A stretch of DNA of 64,000 nucleotides from Planctomycetota bacterium. Its GTDB lineage: Bacteria; Planctomycetota; PLA2. The DNA is taken from contig JAJFFH010000023.1 of the NCBI GenBank assembly GCA_021776735.1, positions 1-64,000 of the forward strand, read 5' to 3'. Positions 34,594 through 43,329 of the stretch are shown here, piece by piece. A program made the translations under genes and the position numbers. The notes under the pieces were generated by a model. That model had not been told where the DNA came from. It saw nothing but the letters and a program-made list of their open reading frames with translations, and searched no databases. The stretch's first letter is position 1; each line of letters opens with the position of its first letter.

Positions 34594-35096
34594 CAAGGAC
34601 GAGCGCGTGGCGGTGGCCTCTTGTGCTTCTAGCGATCTGCGCCGCGACCGCGGGCGACAAGCACGAGCCCCGGGTTATTGACGAAATCAGGACGCGTCGC
34701 CTTGTCGTGACGACCGGAGGCGCGGATGTCGCACGACTGGCTGGCGGCGAACTCGTGTTTCTCCGCCGGGATGGCAGGCAAGGTCGATTGGCCATCGCCG
34801 GTCCGGCCCTCGTCGATCATCCGGCGATTGTCTTCTACGGGGGCCCCGCCAACCCAGAGGAAACCGCGCCGATCCGTATTCGGCTCGAACAGAGCCAGCG
34901 GCCCTTCGTCTGGCTTCGCCCCAAGAGATCGACGATGCGGTTCGATAGCGCCTATCTCTTCACCAGGGTCTGGGGGCTTCGGCGCCCCGGAGGTTCGCAG
35001 GGTATGCAAGTCGGCGTCCACTTGGGCCGGTTCTACCGGCAAGGCGTTTGGAAAGCGAGGCCGGTCGACGAAGCCGATCTCGCCCGCGAGGACTGA
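34590..35096 (+). CDS. small exported protein, related in form to the next gene
   Basis: 168 residues with a signal peptide (WPLVLLAICAATAGD). The ATG overlaps the upstream stop (ATGA). The mature protein starts with RTRRLVVTTGGADVARL.GGELVFLRRDG, short beta-strand units of the kind RR(L/I)VV..., which recur in the following gene (RARRIVVVGEKNKPVAVFE). Family and function unknown. Confidence 0.6.
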   Translation: MTRTSAWRWPLVLLAICAATAGDKHEPRVIDEIRTRRLVVTTGGADVARLAGGELVFLRRDGRQGRLAIAGPALVDHPAIVFYGGPANPEETAPIRIRLEQSQRPFVWLRPKRSTMRFDSAYLFTRVWGLRRPGGSQGMQVGVHLGRFYRQGVWKARPVDEADLARED

Positions 35097-35111
35097 CCAA
35101 GGAGAGCAATT

Positions 35112-35592
35112 ATGAAGGCAAGTTTCGCCGTGGCCCTCGGTTTCTTGGCGGGCGCCGCGCTATTCGCTCGGGCCGATGCGAAGGAGGTATCGAAGGAGGT
35201 CCGCGCGCGGCGCATTGTCGTGGTAGGCGAGAAGAACAAGCCGGTGGCCGTGTTCGAGGCGACCAAGGAGGGCGGGCGCCTGGAGCTACGCGACTCCGCC
35301 GGGGAGGTTGCGCGTGCTGGTGTCCGGTGCGGCGTCTCCCGAGATCGTTCTCTACAACTGGATCGGCCAGGCGGCGCTTCGGATCCAAGTCCCCGAGGAG
35401 GGCGACGCCGGTTTCCATCTTTACGATGACGGCAAGTTGGCGCTGTCCCTTACGGCAGCGCCGAGCCTGACCTTGCGGGCCAAAGAGGGTGACACCTTGC
35501 AGTATCGAGCGATCAAAGGACGCTTTGTCCGGCGTGTCGTCACCAAGGACGGCAAGAAGACGTTCGAATTCCCGATGCGCCGCGAGCGCTAA
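35112..35592 (+). pseudogene. exported protein gene broken by a single-base frameshift
   Basis: The first frame (35112 on) gives a signal peptide (MKASFAVALGFLAGAALFARA) and RARRIVVVGEKNKPVAVFEATKEGG. The second, from about 35308 to 35592, gives RVLVSGAASPEIVLYNWIG and GFHLYDDGKLALSL. Removing one G near 35311 (GAGGTTGCGCGTG) joins them as GEVRVLVSG into about 159 residues of regular beta units. A strong GGAGAG ribosome site precedes the ATG. Recent inactivation or a sequencing indel are both possible. Confidence 0.65.
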
Positions 35593-35600
35593 GAGACAAT

Positions 35601-35623
35601 GCTAAGCGGTTCCTCCGCTTAGC
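35601..35623. terminator. hairpin between convergent genes
   Basis: Perfect 9-bp stem GCTAAGCGG / CCGCTTAGC with a 5-nt loop, overlapping the stop codon of the minus-strand regulator gene. Confidence 0.5.
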
Positions 35624-38600
35624 GGTCCCCCCGGATCTCCCACTCGGCCATGATTTCGGCGTTGCAGCCCGCGCGGCGTAGGAACGAGACGCGGCGCCTT
35701 GGGTCGCGGAGCAGATCGGCCTGCTTGCGGATCGCGTTCGCGAGCTGCTCGAGCACCTCGGCCGCCGAGGGGTCGTCGAGTGCCACGAGCAAGCGGTAGT
35801 GATCCCAGCAGATCGCGTCTTGTTCCTTGTCGTTGTCGTACCAGTCGCCGCTTGCAAGGCGCGCTCGGGCCGCGTCCGTGCGGCCGTTCAGCGCGTCGTC
35901 CAGAGTCAGCGCGAGTTCCGCTGCGTTGCGGCCGATTCCGGTACCGTGCGAGCCTCGTTCGGACGCCGCGCGCGCACGTGCGTTCTCGCCCTGGCTGGTC
36001 CAGTACCGGCCGAGCATGGTCCAGGCCCAGGCTTCGCGGTAGGGAGTCGTGCCTGCTTGCACGGCGGCCTCGATCCGGGCCGCATAATCCGCGGCATCGG
36101 GCCGGCCGAGAGCCTGCGTGGCGCCAAGCGCGCCGATCAGGTGTTCGAGGACGTCCGCGATCGGCGTATTCGGATCCGCGGCCGCAAGGCAGTCGAGGTT
36201 CTCCTGCAGGGCCCCTTCCAGATCGCCGAGTCGGAGCAGGATGTTGGCGAGCAGGGTCCGCGTGCGCAGTACAGTCGAACCAACGCCGGAGCGTTCGGCC
36301 ATCCGGACCGCGACACGCGCATGGCGTTCCGCCTCCTCGAGCGAGCCCGTTACGATCGTCGTGTTGGCGACGTTGTAGCGGGCCCGGAGCCCAAGGGCGG
36401 GAGCCGGGAGTTCTTCGGCGCGCGCCAGCGCCTTGCGGTAGAGTCCGGCCGCGGAGCTCTGGTTGCCATGGAGCCATTCGAGCGTCGCAAAGTCCAGGCT
36501 GATCGAGACGGCGATCAGTTGGTCGCCCATTTCCTCGGCAAGTGCCAGCGCCTGCTCCAGGTGGCCCCGCGCGGCGTCGTTGTCCCGGTACTTCTTGAGC
36601 CGGCCCAGCGCTCTCAGAAACCCGATCTGCTCGCGACGGAGGTGAAGATCGCGCGCCTGCTGGAGGCCCTGCTCCGCCATGGCGACGATCTCGGCCGGGT
36701 CGTCTCCGGGCGACTCCGTCCCCACGTACACGAGGCACGCGGCAACGGCGGCTCCTGCCGCTTCCATCCGCTGGGCCCCGTCTTCGGCCTGCTTGGCCAG
36801 GGTTCGGGCGACATCGTGTTCGCCCCGCGCCGCGTGCAGTGCCGCGAGTTGCGCACGCGCCAGCCAGGTGATCTCGTTGTCTTCGCCGGGATCCGTTTCG
36901 GCAAGATCTCGACGCAGGAGATCCAGCCCTTCCTCGTGGCGGAGTTGTTCTTGCAGGATCTTGGCGAGCGACACGGCCATGCGCCGGCGGGTCGTCGGAT
37001 CATCGGCGGTCGTGATGCCCGCGTGCAGGATCGGGATCGCGCGGGGACCGAGCGCGCGCACGAGCCGTTCCGTCGTCCGGCCGAGGACGACGGTTTCGCC
37101 GATGTGTGCAGCGCGCGCCGCCGCAGCTTCGATGTTTTGCAGGTACCAGCCGGGCAGCGTGCACACCCGCGGGCGTTCCAAAAAGCCCAAGAGCAGGCCG
37201 CGGACGTGCTCGGCCTCGCTCTCGGACCCGCTGCCTTGGGCGGCCACGAGGTGGCGAACGACGGCGTGGAGCGAATAGAGCCCGGCCTGCACCAGCAGCA
37301 GTGACTTGGCGCGGAGCCGCGCCAGCGGCTCGGGAGCTACGCGAGCTCCTTCCCATGCCGTGGCCTCGTCGAACGCATCGACAAACAGCGCCAAGCGGCC
37401 GAGGGCGCCGCGCTCCTCTTCTCCGAGGCGTTTCCACGAGGTGTCGAACACACCGGCGAAGCTTCGGTGTCGGGGCGGCATGTCCGGGCGGTCGCTCTCG
37501 ATGCGTTCCGGCGCGTCGCGCAGTTGCGCCGTGATGGCATCGAGCGACATGGCGCCCGCGTTGCTCGCGGCAATCTCGACGCCGAGGGGACTGCCGGAGA
37601 CGAGTTCACAGATGGCCGCGACGGCCTCGGCTTCACCATCGTCGAGTATTTCGCCGATCCTGGCGTGCGCGCGTTCGCGAAACAGGATCACCGCGTCGCT
37701 CGGCGTCAGGCCGCCCAGCCGCAGGACCGTCTCGGCCCGGATACCGAGCTGTTCGCGCGACGTGACGACAACCGTGACAAGCGGCGCCGCCCGTATCAGC
37801 GCCACAAGCGCGTCGCGCGCCTCGGTCCACGCCTCTGCGCCGTCGAGGATCAGGAGCAGGTCGCGGTCCGCGATCCACTCGTCCACGGCTCCTTGGTCCG
37901 CCGGGGGTAGGCCCGCCGCCCGCGAAATCGCCGTCCGTATGCTTCCCTCGGGATCGTCGCCCCCGCCATCGACCGGCAACGGCACGAACAAGACCCCGTG
38001 CGCGAACTCGTCACCGACCGTGCGCGCCACCTCGCGCGCCAGCCGCGACTTGCCGAGGCCGCCGTACCCGAGGATCGTGACGAGCCGATGCGTACGGTCG
38101 CGCAGGAGCTCACGCAACCGCCGCACGTCGGCGTCCCGGCCGAGAAACGAGGTTGTGTCCGCGGGGAGGCCGAGGATGGGAGCCGTGGCCTGTCTGGACG
38201 AGGGGGCGGTCGGCAGGGCGCTGCGTGCGACTTGCGTCGCGAGGTCGCGCGCGGCGGCGCTCGGCTCGAGATTCAAGGCCTCCTCGAGCCGGACCCTGAA
38301 GTCGTGGAACTCACGCAGCGCGCGGCCGGTGTCACCGAGCACGGCGTGGGCGCTCATGAGCTCCATCACGCCGGATTCGTCGAGCGGATCGGTCGCAATC
38401 ATCCCTTCCGCGACGGTGCAGGCGCGTTCGGGTCGGCCGAGCGAGAGCCACGCCTGGGCGAGCTTCATCCGTTGAATTCGCACGATCGCGTGGATCGACT
38501 TGCGCCGGCCGTCGAGCCAGGCCTTGAAGCGCGGCGCGTCGCCGGGCGCGAGGCCCTCGACGAATTCGCCGCGCACGAGCCCGAGCGCGCGCTCGCGTTG

Positions 38601-38963
38601 TTGGACCGCACGCTCGGGCGGCAGGCCCTCGGAACTGCGCGTCCACGCCTCAAAATCGGCAACGTCGATCCACCAGCTCGCGTCGGCGTGAAACGCCACG
38701 CTGGTCCGGTCGGCTGCAAGCAGCCCAGGGAGTTTCTTCCGCAGCCGCGTCAGCAGCGTGCGCAGGTTGGACTGGATCTGCGCCTCCGGGCCGTCCGCCC
38801 ACAACAGATCCATGATCGCCTCGCGGCGCGCGCGGTGACCGGCGGCTGTTGCGAGAAACGCGAGCAGCGCGATCGCCCGGTCCGATACCGTCGGCGTCAG
38901 ATTCTCGCCGCCGACTTGGAGGGACGGCGGCCCGAGCAGGCGGATCCGGAGCCCCTGGCTCAT
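35619..38963 (-). CDS. SARP-type transcriptional regulator with STAND ATPase and TPR domains
   Basis: 1114 residues. An OmpR-type winged helix (1-95: RIRLLGPPSLQVGG, AREAIMDLLWADG, NLRTLLTRLRKKLPGLL) and a bacterial transcriptional activation domain (about 100-245) come first. The NB-ARC/STAND ATPase follows, with Walker A GYGGLGKS (297-304), Walker B LLLILDG and the sensor VVVTSREQLGI. About 450 residues of TPR-like helices end the protein. AfsR-like proteins of this architecture bind DNA and are switched by nucleotide state and TPR-bound signals. A close paralogue lies immediately upstream on the same strand. A 13-mer repeat (37927) encodes SIRTAI within the ATPase. Confidence 0.9.
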   Translation of the reverse strand: MSQGLRIRLLGPPSLQVGGENLTPTVSDRAIALLAFLATAAGHRARREAIMDLLWADGPEAQIQSNLRTLLTRLRKKLPGLLAADRTSVAFHADASWWIDVADFEAWTRSSEGLPPERAVQQRERALGLVRGEFVEGLAPGDAPRFKAWLDGRRKSIHAIVRIQRMKLAQAWLSLGRPERACTVAEGMIATDPLDESGVMELMSAHAVLGDTGRALREFHDFRVRLEEALNLEPSAAARDLATQVARSALPTAPSSRQATAPILGLPADTTSFLGRDADVRRLRELLRDRTHRLVTILGYGGLGKSRLAREVARTVGDEFAHGVLFVPLPVDGGGDDPEGSIRTAISRAAGLPPADQGAVDEWIADRDLLLILDGAEAWTEARDALVALIRAAPLVTVVVTSREQLGIRAETVLRLGGLTPSDAVILFRERAHARIGEILDDGEAEAVAAICELVSGSPLGVEIAASNAGAMSLDAITAQLRDAPERIESDRPDMPPRHRSFAGVFDTSWKRLGEEERGALGRLALFVDAFDEATAWEGARVAPEPLARLRAKSLLLVQAGLYSLHAVVRHLVAAQGSGSESEAEHVRGLLLGFLERPRVCTLPGWYLQNIEAAAARAAHIGETVVLGRTTERLVRALGPRAIPILHAGITTADDPTTRRRMAVSLAKILQEQLRHEEGLDLLRRDLAETDPGEDNEITWLARAQLAALHAARGEHDVARTLAKQAEDGAQRMEAAGAAVAACLVYVGTESPGDDPAEIVAMAEQGLQQARDLHLRREQIGFLRALGRLKKYRDNDAARGHLEQALALAEEMGDQLIAVSISLDFATLEWLHGNQSSAAGLYRKALARAEELPAPALGLRARYNVANTTIVTGSLEEAERHARVAVRMAERSGVGSTVLRTRTLLANILLRLGDLEGALQENLDCLAAADPNTPIADVLEHLIGALGATQALGRPDAADYAARIEAAVQAGTTPYREAWAWTMLGRYWTSQGENARARAASERGSHGTGIGRNAAELALTLDDALNGRTDAARARLASGDWYDNDKEQDAICWDHYRLLVALDDPSAAEVLEQLANAIRKQADLLRDPRRRVSFLRRAGCNAEIMAEWEIRGDR
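37927..37938 (-). repeat. 13-mer repeat, 12/13 match
   Basis: In the SARP-STAND gene, in the context GGAAGCATACGGACGGCGATT; kept at the same place in the paralogue (41594). Confidence 0.65.
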
Positions 38964-39312
38964 GACACCGCGCCTTCCCGGGATCGTTGGATCGGGACGT
39001 GCGTCGCAGCTCGGCAGAACGAGACACCGATCGGGTTTGTCTGTTCGTACATTCGGGTAACGGCTGCGATCCGCTGCTGGGAATTGTATCGGCGATTGCG
39101 CGCCGCCTTGCAGAACGCCTTAGGAAAAGAGAATGCCCGCCGAAGAGAGTGCCCGAGGCAGCAGACGGACGCCGATGTCTATCCCGGTTAGCACGACGTC
39201 AGCCGTTGAGCCCGAAGACACTTCACCGGTTCGCGGTTCCCCCGCAAAGCGGGTAGGCCGTCCGCCCACGAGGCTCTCAACGGCGTGAGCCGTTGAAGCC
39301 AAAAGACATGGC
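38964..39312. other. 349-bp gap between the two SARP genes
   Basis: No gene recognised. Holds a one-mismatch 13-mer copy (39165) and a hairpin CAACGGC / GCCGTTG near 39277-39294, just past the upstream paralogue's stop. The promoter of the downstream regulator should lie here, but I see no clear consensus. Confidence 0.5.
39165..39177 (+). repeat. 13-mer repeat, one mismatch
   Basis: ACGGACGCCGATG, intergenic between the two SARP genes. Confidence 0.55.
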
Positions 39313-42300
39313 CTAGCGGTTCTCCGCCAAGCCCGCCCATTCGGCCATGACTTCGTTGTTGTCGGGGGCGTGTCGCAAAAACGTCGCGCGTCGCGCCGGG
39401 CTGCTGATCTTGTCCGCTTGCTGGTGGAGATCCTCGACGAGGCGCTGGAGCACATCCGGGGCAGCCGGATCGTCGAGCGCCGACAAGACGCGGTAGAACT
39501 GCCAGCCAGTCCGTGCCTCGTCGGGGAGGCTGGCCAGCCGGTCCCGCGCCTTTTTCTTGCGGCCCTCCTGGGCGTCATGCCACGCGAGTTCGAGCGTCGC
39601 GGCGCTGCGGCCTGAGCCCGGGCCCTCGGTCGCCCGCTCGAAGGCGGAGATCGCACGGACCGTTTCGCCCTGGTCGCGCCAGTAGCGGCCGAGCACGGTC
39701 CAGGCCCACGCCGCACGGTGCGGCGTCATCCCGCGCTCAAGCGCGGCCTCGAGGCGGGTGGCATAGTCGCCGACATCGTCGCGAGCCAGGAGCCTTGCGG
39801 CCTGCATCGCGTCCATCAGCGGCTCGTCGGGCGGGTTCGTCTCGTCGCTGGCTGCAAGGCACGCACAGGCCTCGCTCCACGCGCAGTCCAGCTCGCCGAG
39901 CCGGAGGTGGATGTTGGCCAAGAGCGCGCGCGCACGAGCCGCGACCGGCGCGAGGTTGGCGCGCCCCGCCACCCGCAGCGCCATGCGCGCATGTCCCTCC
40001 GCTGTCTCGAGCGATCCGGTGACGCACATCGCGTTCGCCAGATTGAACCGCATCCTGAGCGCGACGGACGGTGCCGGGATGGCCTCGGCCCTGGTCAGCA
40101 CGTCCTCGAAGGTGCGGGCCGCGGCCTTGTGGTTGCCGCGCAGCCATTCGACACCACCGAAGTCCGCCGCGATCGAGACGGCGGTCAAGCGGTCGCCCGC
40201 CGTCTCGGCCAGCCCTTCGGCCTCCCCGAGCGCATCCAGTGCAGCTTCCGTGTCCCGCTGTCTCGTGAGCCGGGCCGTTTCGCGCAGGAGTCCGACGTGC
40301 TCCCGGTAACGGTCGAGTGCCCGAGCTTGGCGGGTGCCCTCTTCCGCCAACTCGATGGCCGCGTCGCATTCTCTCCTCGGGTCTTCGAGTTGAACGCGGA
40401 CAAGGCGTGCCGCGACGGCGGCACCCGGGGCGCTTGCCTGCCGCGCGCCCGTCTCGGCGGACTCGGCGAGCTGTCGGGCGAGTTCACGCTCGCCGCGGGC
40501 GGCATGCAGCGCAGCCACGCGGGCGCGGGCTTCCCATGTGATCCCGTTGTCGTCATCGACGTCGTCTTGTCCCAGCGCCGCCACCAGCACGTCCAGCCCC
40601 TCGTCGTAACGGAGATGTTCTTGCAGGCTTCGCGCCAGCGACGTGGCGATGCACAGGCGCGTCGAGGGATCCGTTGCTGCCGCGATGCCCGCCCTGAGGA
40701 TCGGAATCGTTCGCGCCCCGAGGGCGCACACGAGTCGGTCGGCTGTCTGGCCGAGGACATGGGTCTCGCCGACGGACGGAGCGCGGGCGGCGGCGGCTTC
40801 GATGTTTTGCAGGTACCAGCCGGGGAGTGTGCACGGCCGCGGGCGCTCCGCGAAGCCGGAGAGCAGGCCGCGGACGTGTTGCGCCGCTCGCGCCGGGCCA
40901 TCGCGGGCGATCACGAGACGATGAACGACGGGATGAAGCGAATACAGCCCGGCCTGGACCTGCAGGAGGGACTTCGCGTGAAATCGGGCCAGGAACTCCG
41001 GGGACACGCCCGCGCCCTCCCAGGCCGTGATGTTGTCGAACGGACCGGCAAAAAGTGCGAGCCGGGCCAGCGCTGCCTGTTCTTCCGCGTCGAGCCGCTG
41101 CCAGGAGGCGCGAAAGATTCCGGCGAAGCTCCGGTGCCGCGGCTCAACATCCATGCGGTCGCTCGCCACGCGTTCCGGGTTCTCGCGCACTTGCTCGGCG
41201 ATGGCGTGAAGCGGCATCGCGCCGGCATTGCTCGCGGCGATCTCGATGCCGAGGGGCGAGCCGGCCACGAGTTCGCAGATCGTGTTCACCGCCTCGCCAT
41301 CGTGGTCGCTGATCTCCTCGCCGGTCCAGGCGCGCGCGCGCTCGCGAAACAACGCCGCGGCGGTCGGGGCCGGGAGACTGCCCAGTCGAACCACGGTCTC
41401 GGCCTGGATGCCGAGTTGCTCGCGCGACGTGACGAGAACGGTGACGAGCGGCGCCGCATGGATCAGCGCAACAAACGCGTCGCGCGCTGCGGCCCATGCC
41501 CCGGCCCCGTCGAGGACCAGGAGCAGGTCGCGTTCCGTGAGCCACTTCGCCAGCGTGTCCCGGTCCGCCGGAGGCAGGCCCGCGGCACGCGATATCGCCG
41601 TCCGTATGCTTCCCTCGGGATCGTCGCCCCCCCCGTCGATTGGCAGCGGGACGAACAAGACACCGTGGGCATACTCGTCGCTGACGGTGCGCGCCACTTC
41701 GCGCGCGAGCCGTGACTTGCCGAGGCCGCCGTAGCCGAGGACGGTGACGAGCCGGCGGGTCCGGTCGTGCAGGAGCTCGCGCAGCCGCTGAACCTCCGCG
41801 TCCCGGCCGTGAAACGATGTCGTCTCGGCGGCGAGGCCGAGGGTCGGGGGCGCGCGGCGCGCGGGGGTCGGGACGGGTCGCAGCGTGTTGTGTTCGATCT
41901 GTGCGGCGAGATCGCGCGCGGCCCGGCTGGGTTCGAGATCCAGGGCCTCCTCGAGTCGCGCGCGAAAGGCGTGGAATTCGCGCAGGGCCCGGCCGGTGTC
42001 GCCGAGTGCCGCGTGCGCGCTCATGAACTCCATCACGCCGGGCTCGTCGAGCGGGTCGGCTTCGAGCATTCCTCCCGCGACGGCGCACGCGCGTTCCGGC
42101 CTGCCGAGGGAGCGCCACGCCTGGGCCAGCTTCATCCGCTGGATGCGCGCCTTGGCGGCGATCGACTTGCGCTGTCCGTAGACCCAGTCGTCGAAGCGCG
42201 GGGCGTCCTCCGGTGCGAGGCCTTCGGCAAACTCGCCGCGCACGAGGCGCAGGGCACGCTCGCGCTGGCGGACCGCGTGTTCGGGCGGCAGGCGTTCGGA

Positions 42301-42636
42301 GCCGCGGGTCCACGCCTCGAACTCGACGACATCGATCCACGAGTTCGCGGCCGCGTGAAACGCGATGGTCTCCCGGTCGGTCGTGAGCAGCCCGGGCAGT
42401 TTCTTGCGCAGTCGCGTCAGCAGCGTACGCAGGTTGGATTGAATCCGCGGCTCCGGGCCATCGGGCCACAAGAGATCCATGACTGCCTCGCGCCGCACGC
42501 GATGGCCGTTGGCCGTGGCGAGGAACGCGATGAGCGCGATTCCGCGACCCGAAATCCCGGCGGTGACATCGTCGTCATCGCGCTCGATCAGGGCCGGCCC
42601 GAGAAGGCGGATGCGGAGACGGATGGTTGCGTCCAT
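39313..42636 (-). CDS. second SARP-STAND-TPR regulator (paralogue)
   Basis: 1107 residues from ATG (MDATIRLRIRLLGPAL); the frame is open far upstream, but the winged helix begins here as in the paralogue. Domain order and motifs are the same: winged helix (RREAVMDLLWPDGPEP), BTAD, Walker A GYGGLGKS (about 299-306), Walker B LLLVLDGAGAW, VLVTSREQLGI and TPR tail. It stays alignable end to end with its neighbour, so the pair is a tandem duplication. It is divergent from the DUF4388/HD-GYP cassette, with about 220 bp between starts, so it could control that cassette; this is inference from layout. Confidence 0.9.
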   Translation of the reverse strand: MDATIRLRIRLLGPALIERDDDDVTAGISGRGIALIAFLATANGHRVRREAVMDLLWPDGPEPRIQSNLRTLLTRLRKKLPGLLTTDRETIAFHAAANSWIDVVEFEAWTRGSERLPPEHAVRQRERALRLVRGEFAEGLAPEDAPRFDDWVYGQRKSIAAKARIQRMKLAQAWRSLGRPERACAVAGGMLEADPLDEPGVMEFMSAHAALGDTGRALREFHAFRARLEEALDLEPSRAARDLAAQIEHNTLRPVPTPARRAPPTLGLAAETTSFHGRDAEVQRLRELLHDRTRRLVTVLGYGGLGKSRLAREVARTVSDEYAHGVLFVPLPIDGGGDDPEGSIRTAISRAAGLPPADRDTLAKWLTERDLLLVLDGAGAWAAARDAFVALIHAAPLVTVLVTSREQLGIQAETVVRLGSLPAPTAAALFRERARAWTGEEISDHDGEAVNTICELVAGSPLGIEIAASNAGAMPLHAIAEQVRENPERVASDRMDVEPRHRSFAGIFRASWQRLDAEEQAALARLALFAGPFDNITAWEGAGVSPEFLARFHAKSLLQVQAGLYSLHPVVHRLVIARDGPARAAQHVRGLLSGFAERPRPCTLPGWYLQNIEAAAARAPSVGETHVLGQTADRLVCALGARTIPILRAGIAAATDPSTRLCIATSLARSLQEHLRYDEGLDVLVAALGQDDVDDDNGITWEARARVAALHAARGERELARQLAESAETGARQASAPGAAVAARLVRVQLEDPRRECDAAIELAEEGTRQARALDRYREHVGLLRETARLTRQRDTEAALDALGEAEGLAETAGDRLTAVSIAADFGGVEWLRGNHKAAARTFEDVLTRAEAIPAPSVALRMRFNLANAMCVTGSLETAEGHARMALRVAGRANLAPVAARARALLANIHLRLGELDCAWSEACACLAASDETNPPDEPLMDAMQAARLLARDDVGDYATRLEAALERGMTPHRAAWAWTVLGRYWRDQGETVRAISAFERATEGPGSGRSAATLELAWHDAQEGRKKKARDRLASLPDEARTGWQFYRVLSALDDPAAPDVLQRLVEDLHQQADKISSPARRATFLRHAPDNNEVMAEWAGLAENR
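41594..41605 (-). repeat. 13-mer repeat, 12/13 match
   Basis: In the second SARP gene at the position homologous to 37927, so inherited through the duplication. Confidence 0.65.
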
Positions 42637-42858
42637 GGCAGGAAGCGCTACGGAAGCGATATTGGTTGTCCGAACTTCGGTACACGCATCGACGAAACAG
42701 TTCACGTCGTGTTCGCCGCCATTCGAAATCATAGCAGCCCCCACCTGACTCGTTTTGAGACGCGGCGTCCGAAGATCCACGGCCTGAGGCGGAGTCGAAG
42801 CGTGCGGGCGATACATCTTGGGCGAAGCGGAACCGGAAGCGAAAGGGGGAGACTGTTC

Positions 42859-43329
42859 GTGTCGATCAGGACGGCGATCAAGGCGTGCGACATCATGGCG
42901 GCATGGCACGTTCTGGAGCAGGCGCGTGCGAGTGGTCTCCTGTGCGTCAGGAGCGGCGGCCTTGAGGCAAGCATCACGTTTCGTGCCGGATTCGCCGTCG
43001 CCGCCAAGAGCGGCAACGGTGCGCGCATCGGCGACGCGTTGGTTCAGCACGGCGTGACCGAGGCGACCGTCGATAGCGCCCTGCGTCTGCAAAAGAGGCT
43101 GAAGAATCCACGGCCGTTGGGTGCCGTCCTCGTGGACCTCGGCCTGGTCGGAGCCACGACGGTTCGCGAAATCCTTCGCGTGCAATGCCGCGGAATCATC
43201 GAGAGCTGCCGCCGCGACGGCCGCGGTGAGCTCGAGTTTCAAGCAGCCGACGAAGACGCAGTGCTGGTCGGCCCCGACGGGGGCGTGTCGTTTCTGGAGA
43301 TTACCGATGGCGATTTCGCCGAGTCTTGA
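42859..43329 (+). CDS. DUF4388/PATAN-like protein, cassette A gene 1
   Basis: 156 residues from a GTG with GGGGGA upstream. Residues 15-65 fit the DUF4388 pattern (HVLEQARASGLLCVR..GLEASITFRAGFAVAA). They are followed by a T2SSE-N-like unit (IGDALVQHGVTEATVDSALRLQKR...PLGAVLVDLGLV), and the C-terminal third (RVQCRGIIESCRRDGRGELEFQ) is again DUF4388-like. DUF4388/PATAN proteins act in two-component, motility and GTPase signalling. Two further paralogues lie at 46194 and 48631. The stop lies within the next gene (23-bp overlap). Confidence 0.75.
   Translation: MSIRTAIKACDIMAAWHVLEQARASGLLCVRSGGLEASITFRAGFAVAAKSGNGARIGDALVQHGVTEATVDSALRLQKRLKNPRPLGAVLVDLGLVGATTVREILRVQCRGIIESCRRDGRGELEFQAADEDAVLVGPDGGVSFLEITDGDFAES

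Noticed and set aside
32602..39326. TAGCGGTTCCTCCG-like words at 32602, 35603 and 39313
   Set aside because: Two of the three overlap the stop-codon region of paralogous SARP genes, so common descent of the gene ends explains most of the similarity; one extra copy is weak evidence for a repeat family.
41767..42858. Upstream extension of the first DUF4388-like frame across the SARP gene
   Set aside because: The extension is antisense to the conserved winged helix and BTAD region; the GTG at 42859 with its ribosome site is the credible start.
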